Shown here: piece after piece, positions 58,101 through 64,000 of the stretch
How positions within the stretch are numbered: position 1 is the first letter of the stretch
Layout: every line of letters begins with the position of its first letter
NCBI GenBank assembly: GCA_038373865.1
Contig: JAXGGA010005515.1
Coordinates: 1 to 64,000, forward strand
DNA length: 64,000 bases
Source of the DNA: Uloborus plumipes
Taxonomy: Eukaryota; Arthropoda; Arachnida; Araneae; Uloboridae
Direction: 5' to 3'
Translations under genes and position numbers: made by a program
Notes under the pieces: model-generated
Seen by the model: the letters and a program-made list of their open reading frames with translations, nothing else
Told to the model about the DNA's origin: nothing
Databases searched by the model: none

Positions 58101-61100
58101 TTCAAACACAGGTGCTTTTAAATGAGTTTAAAACTTTTTTTTTTGGCATTTAAAGATACTTGAAAACAGTTTTGATCGATGAAAATAAATTATACGGGAA
58201 AGTCAAAAGAAAAATTATGCTCCACACTGCATATGCGAAAGGTTGATTACGTCGAATATTGCAAAACTTATGACCCACAACAATTCTAATGTTGAATTGA
58301 GTGACAATGCAAACACAAAAACAAACATTTAATAAATTTACTTTTTAAAGCAATAACAAAAACTAAAATGTTCGAATTTAAGCAGAGTACCACAATGCAG
58401 AATCTATTTACTTACCGCTATTGTCAAATCCGTGCGTGATCTCATGGCCAATTACCACGCCGAGCATGCCATAGTTCAAATACCTAAACAATAAGAAATT
58501 GAAATTTGACAAATGGTGTCTTTCAATGCTTCTTTTGCTGTATAAAATCATTAAATGCATTAATCATTTTAAACTTACATTCAAAAAGTATTTTATTAAT
58601 ACTGTCACCTCTCCTCCCGCAAAAGTTGCAACTATGACGCTATGCATTTCTAATATCTCTCTAATCATGCAACAACATGTGTAAAAATAATCTAAAATGT
58701 TACCTAAATTGGAAATACAGTCAACGTTCGCTATAACGACCACACGTTATAAAGACCATCCTAATATAACGACCGGTGAGAAAACCCCCAACTGTATCCC
58801 AATATACTCTATGTTCTACCTCTTACAGCGACCACTCGTTATAAAGACCGTTCTCCGTAGGACGGAGACGGTCGTTATATTGAGCGTCGACTGTATAAAT
58901 GAAGCAAAATAAAAGAAAAGCAAAATTAAAAACCACATAAAAAATCATCAACTCAAATAAAATCCATTAAATTCGTTTAGAATCCTATTTAAAAAGATGA
59001 AGCAAAGATGAAGATGGAATAAAAAGTAATTTTTATTTTGTAATTCAGTCAAAATAGACTTTTTATGTATGTTTGATTTTTAAAACGGACTTATCCTTAA
59101 AAGTGACAACAGCACTTTAATTTTTATTTCAAATAATGAGTAAAAGCCCCATAAATGTGAGTATTAGGATCAAAAGTTTGTAAAATTATGTTCTCTATAA
59201 AATAAGCAGTGGACGAACAAATAAACACTTACTTAGGTCTTTCAGGTGTAAATATCGGAGATCGGAGAATTCCAATGGGAAAAACTGTAAAAGAAACGCT
59301 TTTATGAAAATTTCAGCATTTACTGCAAAACCATTAAAAGTGTAAATATGCAATTTCATAATTTGTCATACTGTTTACTTAAAGACTTTTCAAAACAATG
59401 CACCTCAGCACTCATAGCACTCCATGGTAAATTCAAAACCACGGAATTCAGAGGCAATTGAGAAGGTAATAAAACCGAATATCAGATCAAGGCTTCCATA
59501 ACATTTACCTTTATTTGGAGTTAGGCGAAAATTTTCTGTTGAAATTTATCAGGGCCGTATATAAGGAATGGGTTTTTATTGGGTTTAAACCCCCTCCAAA
59601 ATTTTACAGAACTGCTCTCAAAAACTCTTTTCATTAGATTTTTTTTTTTGAAAAAGTATTATTTCTATTTATAATTTATTGATTTCAAATTCATTTGAAA
59701 AGGGAAATTATTATTATTGAAGAATTGAATCAACTCGGTGCTTTATCTGCATTATTTGTTTTTATCGAAGTTATTGCGAGCATCGTATCCTACTATACAA
59801 TGTTTTCCTTTCAGATTTTGAGTATTTGACTCTAAGAAAAATATTAAAATTCTTTAAATATGTATGTGCCAAACTCTATATTCAACATATTTCATGAGGG
59901 ACAAAAAGTTATGAAGACGCATTAGATTTTTGTCTAATTTAATAGAGATGTCATCTTTTACATTTGCTCATGTTGATGGCGTTAAAGCAGTACCTCTTTA
60001 TAAAGCAGTAAGTAACCGCCCCTAAGCAGCTGTTTCGAGCTTATTCTGCTCTCATCAGCATGGAATACGAAAGTAGTCGAGTTGGACCTCCAACTAGGAG
60101 ATTTGGAGTTGGAGATGGAGATTTTGGAGTTGGAGTTGGAGATTTTTGCCTCCAACTCGACTACTTTCGTATTCCATGCTGATGAGAGCAGAATAAGCTC
60201 GAAACAGCTGTCCATGGATCGAAGTGGTCGAGTTGGCGGTGTATTGCACAGTACCTCTTTGTTTAAGTAACCTACTGTAACGAAAATGAAAAATATATAT
60301 ATGAATGAAATCAAATTTGATTGAAACGAGAAATGTGTTTGGTAAAACCCTTTCCGAAACAAATATATGATTACGGCCCTGAAATTTATTTCTTATTGTA
60401 AACAAGCAACGACACTTCACGGAAAATTCTTATTTCATTAATGCTGGATTATAGCAGCCCGGGCTAGGGTTACAACACCTTACCTCATCACTTACGTTAC
60501 TAGACTACTACTTCTCTAGAGGTAAGGGAAAGCACATGTGAAAGTGCTTTGTAATAATATATTAATAAAAATAAATATTTGTAATTGAAATTTCAATACA
60601 AATGACTGAGTTTAACTTACTAACGGCATTTCCCGTAGCTTCATAGAAGGCATTCACAACAAGAGGTTGGACGAACCAATCCCTAAAAAAATAAGCAAAT
60701 AAGCAAATGAATGAATAATTGACCAGAAATTGGAAGAGCACAAACCAGTTGCATGTTTAATGAAATAAAATGTTTTAAATGAGTGATCCAATGATCATGT
60801 GAACAATTCTTTCAAGTGAATTTTAACTTGTTCAAAAATGAGGGTGAGGTAGAAGATCCCTTTTTTCACTAGTAATTAGAGATACTCCAATGAAATATTA
60901 TGATTATGACCATTTTAAAACTTTGTTTTTTTTTTTCAGAAATAATATAATTTAACAGGCATCATCTTACTGCACTGCAGAAGCACTTGGAATCGGTTCC
61001 GTTTTTCTCGTTGCTATTTCTCCCAATTTTCCTCTCTTAAAATATACAGTCGAACCCGTTTATCTCGAACCTGCTTATCTCGAAAACCTCTCTATGTCGA

Positions 61101-63570
61101 AAATTTTCAATTTCCCTGCTTTTGCAGCGTAAATTTAATGTTTTTTCTCATGTTTATCTCGAATGATTTTCCCCAAAAACCTCTATATCTCGAATTTTAA
61201 CGACTCTCATTTTTGAATTTCATCTCCAGCCACCTTTATCAATGGTATAACTTGAGACAAAAATCATCTTTTGCAAAATCATCCAAAGACTATGTTCGTA
61301 CTTGAAGGTACGCATTAACTTGCTACCGATATAGAATTAGTAAAACGTGGGCTCACAACATGTCGTACAGTAAAATATTCAACAATATCAATGCAAAAAA
61401 ATCTATTAAGTATTTGAAATTTTGTTCCAATTGCTTAATTTTGTAAATTTTATCCCAATCTCTGTATCTCGAAACTTCCGTATCTCGAATTTTTCTTTTG
61501 TCCCGTGAGACTCGAGATAGACAGGTTTGACTGTATTAGCTTCTTTGTTTTCGGAGAGCAATTTCTTTTACGAAATTACGTTGACTTTGCCCATAATCTG
61601 ACTATTGTATTCCTATGAATCTGTTTTCGTAAATAATAGTGTACAGTCATAGAAAAAAAAAACGAAACACTCTGAATTATTCGGCTGCTATACTTGCCAT
61701 GAACAAAAGAAAGGTGTCTTCTGAGATGGATTAAAGTCTTCTTTAAAACTATGTGAGTAAAATTTCGATAAGGGGCTATATACAAAGTGAAATGAACTCA
61801 AAGTCTGAATTTTCAAATGGGAACCCCTACATTCGGTTACATAATTCGATACGGAGGGCCAAAATTATACTGGGTACCAAGCGGCATCACTTTAGGACCA
61901 GTAGATCAAAAGTTATGACCAACCAAAGATTTAGGGACCACCATCACATTTAAAATGTTACTTTCAAGGTCGAAATTTACAAAGAGAAGACAAATTATAT
62001 TTTTTCGATTAATTTACCTAAAGCTACTCGCAATAATACGTTTGCTTTTCGTAATTAATTAAAATTTCTCGGGTTTTGTTAAAGTTATAATATTCTTTGA
62101 AATTTGGAAGAGAAAACCCTACTGTGTAGAGTTCAAGGGAAAAATGCAACATTCTACCTTTTTGATTAAACAATGATAGATGCATACTTTTAGCTACGCT
62201 CTAACCCATGCAGCACACACCTTCTGAAGAGAGGTTACAACTTAAAAGTAACCTCTTGTATTTTTATGAACTACTGTATTAGGATTGGCAAAAATGTTAA
62301 AACCGTGGCTCAGAATTAAAAAAAAAAGTCCAATCGTCACATATTATTTCGAATAAAATTCCGAGATACCACAGTTTTCAATGAAAATCAAGTGTCCACG
62401 TAAAAAGTTTTCTGAATTGCTAAATGTTGCATGAATGCAGACTTCTCACTAATGGCCAAAAAATTGGACTGTCTATCAGTTTTAAAATATACTCAGCAGT
62501 TTTATTAACCGTTTCGCTTTCAACATATTATAACTGTTGAAAACTAAATACTATATAAAAATGCTGAGCATGTTCTGCAACTGGTGGATAAGCTTATTCC
62601 TCTTTCTTTGCATAGAAATTCCCTGCTATTGTTTCAATTTGCACAGTTGTATATGGTCCCTAAAAATGGTTCTTTTAGCTTATCTCAAAAACTACTGGAT
62701 ATTTTGAGCTCCCGTTTTGGATTCTCCTTTGAACTCCCTTCTAGATTATTTCTCCATCAAAATATTGCATGGTTCCAGATCATCATTTTTTCAAATATTA
62801 ATTTCATAATTCATAAAAAATTCAAAATTTTATCTGAGAGGAAGTCAATGACGTTTTTATTGTTGGGTTGGTTCATACTTTGATATAAAAAAACAAACTT
62901 TACCCTACCTATCGTGGTTTAGGTATTATGTGACCAAAAATCAAAAATATTTTTAACATTACGGGACGATTTTTTCTCAGTTTAATTGTGAAGCAATGGC
63001 TGGAGCAAATTTAAAACGATTTGGTATACAAAGTTAAATGATGTTGCTGATCACAAATATGCGATAAAAAAGGGGGGTTTTCATAGAAAATTTTGAAGTT
63101 GATGCCGATTTTTATATGAAGACGACCCCTTAACAACACTTTACTAATAGAAATTTGTAGAGCACATTATTCCTGAAAAAATAACATATTACACGTGTCT
63201 CTAGTGTTTATAGTCTTCGAATACGAGCGAGTGTTTCGTTTTTTTTTTCTATGACTGTACATGCATTTTATATTGCATTCTATACAGTTAAAATCTCAAC
63301 AATGCACTGCGCGTCATTGTATAATCCTTTAAGATTTTGAACCAAGGATAAGAGCAAATATTTCTTGCAAACTCTCTTTAAGTGAAACTTGACCATGTAA
63401 TAACTCAAAAAGGGTGTTTTTGAGCTCAACTGAAAACTTTTATCGATTCAACCTTTTCGAACTAACCTTTCTTTGTCGACTGTCCTTGTCATCTTCGTTA
63501 GTTCTTTGATTACTTCATATCTATTCATTTTCAGAATGTTTCCCAAGAAATGATCTTCAGATATGTCCAA
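55026..63570 (-). CDS. M13-family (neprilysin/ECE-like) zinc metallopeptidase, seven internal exons, both ends missing
   Basis: Minus-strand exons in frame: 63570-63467, 60682-60621, 59284-59233, 58483-58416, 56563-56433, 55402-55337, 55121-55026 (579 nt, 193 codons, all phases agree). In order they show [38 protein letters not shown] with the substrate-binding VNAFY; the [11 protein letters not shown] block; [20 protein letters not shown] with the HExxH zinc site; [22 protein letters not shown]; and [17 protein letters not shown]. This is the catalytic half of a type II ectopeptidase or secreted M13 enzyme that cleaves small peptides. The third zinc ligand, Glu in the family's GENIADNGG motif, reads Asp here. 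The N-terminal half lies right of 64000. The C-terminal WC...CxxW exons should follow left of 55026, but I could not find them. Which M13 subfamily it belongs to is not decidable from this part. Confidence 0.9.
55337..55402 (-). CDS. M13 peptidase exon with the third zinc-ligand motif, Glu replaced by Asp
   Basis: 66 nt (22 codons), phase 0 at both ends. It reads [20 protein letters not shown]. Neprilysin has NTLGENIADNGG here, where E is the zinc ligand and the later D orients the histidine. In this exon the ligand position is Asp, and the later Asp is kept. Confidence 0.88.
56433..56563 (-). CDS. M13 peptidase exon following the zinc site
   Basis: 131 nt entered in phase 1 via acceptor TCTCTGCCAG. 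It encodes [20 protein letters not shown] and a continuing segment with one Cys (FCFVEQY). This corresponds to the FDKxGN...WW region that follows HExxH in the family. Confidence 0.88.
57154..57542. mobile_element. Long-TIR MITE in an M13 peptidase intron
   Basis: ATATCGCTGCTTGAAATGAA continues for about 36 bases and is exactly inverted at the right end; total 389 bp. GC-richer than the intron around it. No coding. It lies between the HEITH exon and the next exon. Confidence 0.75.
58416..58483 (-). CDS. M13 peptidase exon with the HEITH zinc-binding motif
   Basis: 68 nt entered in phase 2 and left in phase 1. It encodes [20 protein letters not shown]: two zinc-binding His and the catalytic Glu in HEITH, with the GHEITHGFD context typical of M13. 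Donor is GTAAGT and acceptor TTTAG. Confidence 0.92.
58718..58893. mobile_element. pogo/Tigger-like MITE (176 bp)
   Basis: CAGTCAACGTTCGCTATAAC and its inverse, flanked by TA on both sides. GTTATAAAGACC repeats lie inside. Confidence 0.72.
59550..60381. mobile_element. hAT element with perfect 8-bp duplication
   Basis: Ends CAGGGCCGTA and TACGGCCCTG. AAATTTAT is duplicated at 59542-59549 and 60382-60389. 832 bp, in an M13 peptidase intron. It contains a 183-bp palindrome at 60028-60210. Confidence 0.82.
60028..60210. repeat. Near-perfect palindrome with GGAGTT-rich loop
   Basis: Arms of about 60 bases (60028-60087 and 60151-60210) are inverse copies starting CAGCTGTTTCGAGCTTATTC. The loop of about 60 bases is repeats of TTGGAG and TTGGAGATGGAG. 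The ORFs read here on both strands are shadows of this structure. Confidence 0.85.
61047..61533. mobile_element. pogo/Tigger-like MITE (487 bp)
   Basis: CAGTCGAACCCGTTTATCTC and the inverse GAGATAGACAGGTTTGACTG, flanked by TA. ATCTCGAA motifs are repeated along both subterminal regions. Confidence 0.75.
61644..63257. mobile_element. Tc1/mariner-type TIR element, copy 2, uninterrupted
   Basis: 1614 bp with the same CAGTCATAGAAAAAA...CGAAACACTC termini as copy 1 and TA at both borders. It serves as the empty-site reference for the LINE and Helitron insertions in copy 1. An ORF of 99 codons (62584-62883) is kept in both copies but shows no transposase motif. Confidence 0.85.
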
Positions 63571-64000
63571 CTGAAAAAAAAAAAAAAAAGTTCCAAAACA
63601 AAATTTTTTTCTTTTAACTTGACAAGTAAACAAATATAACTGCATAAATAAACAGAGATAATATCAAGGGTGAACTATTAAAAACATTTTAAAGTAAAAG
63701 CGGAGGAGTGTGATAAATAAAAAAGGAACGCCTTACGACAGCATGATTAAGGGACTGGTTGGTTTATATAGGTTTTTTTGATGGAGGGGGGGGGGGGAAT
63801 AATTGGCTAAGTAGTTTTAAGAAAACTCCTTTAAAAAGGTTTTGCTTTTGACGCAGTGAGTATTAATATTTTAATTATTATATAAAATGTGAGGCAAAAG
63901 AATGAATATTTTTTCTTGAATTACAAATAAAAAACTTCAGAACAAATGAAATAATAATGCAAGGAAGGGCTGTATAAGTGCTCCTGTGAAAGTTTAGCTA
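63571..64000. other. Intron of the M13 peptidase running off the right edge
   Basis: An A/T-rich acceptor tract, a G run at 63786-63796 and nothing coding. The exon encoding the residues before LDISEDHF is not in the window. Confidence 0.5.

Noticed and set aside
60082..60420. ORFs on both strands encoding Leu/Glu or Gln/Leu repeats
   Set aside because: They arise from the TTGGAG-rich loop and the palindrome arms, which read open on both strands.

Overview
The window is AT-rich eukaryotic nuclear DNA. It has long introns with GT/AG borders, many homopolymer and microsatellite runs, and a dense load of DNA transposons, Helitrons, a tRNA-derived SINE and a 5'-truncated non-LTR element. The protein families and repeat types point to an arthropod. 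The style of the RNase H-bearing LINE fragment and the SINE make an arachnid, probably a spider, my best guess; this is inference, not proof. Only three host loci (four catalytic or structural gene bodies) could be supported. Everything else is intron, UTR, intergenic DNA or mobile DNA.

Layout. (1) 3158-15524, minus strand: five exons of mitochondrial ribosomal protein mL45 (mRpL45) from the start codon onward, with the 3' half of the gene beyond the left edge. Its introns hold a four-level transposon nest at 4003-7517, a mariner foldback at 2320-3045, a bracketed 1.7-kb insertion at 12898-14604 and several MITEs. (2) 15.5-17.4 kb: a short head-to-head intergenic region that probably holds both promoters. 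(3) 17394-22097, plus strand: a complete three-exon gene for a type II membrane histidine-acid phosphatase of the 2-phosphoxylose phosphatase (PXYLP1/ACPL2) family. (4) 34693-35906, plus strand: a second, diverged copy of its catalytic exon, 12.6 kb further on. It has the same splice phase, intact catalytic motifs and no recognisable upstream exons, so it may be an alternative terminal exon of the same gene. (5) 36-55 kb: mostly mobile DNA. It includes a SINE split by a Tc1/mariner-type TIR element that itself carries a LINE insertion and a Helitron insertion, and two Helitron-protein remnants in inverted orientation. (6) 55026-63570, minus strand: seven exons of an M13 (neprilysin/ECE-like) zinc metallopeptidase, lacking both ends. 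It has an HEITH motif, and Asp where the third zinc ligand is normally Glu.

How the genes relate. mRpL45 works in the mitochondrial large ribosomal subunit. PXYLP1-type phosphatases act in the Golgi on the xylose-phosphate of the glycosaminoglycan linker. M13 enzymes cut extracellular peptides. I see no functional pathway linking them; the grouping looks like ordinary genome neighbourhood. The strongest observations are the duplicated phosphatase exon with compatible splice phase, the nested mobile elements whose order can be read from target-site duplications, and the M13 zinc-ligand substitution.
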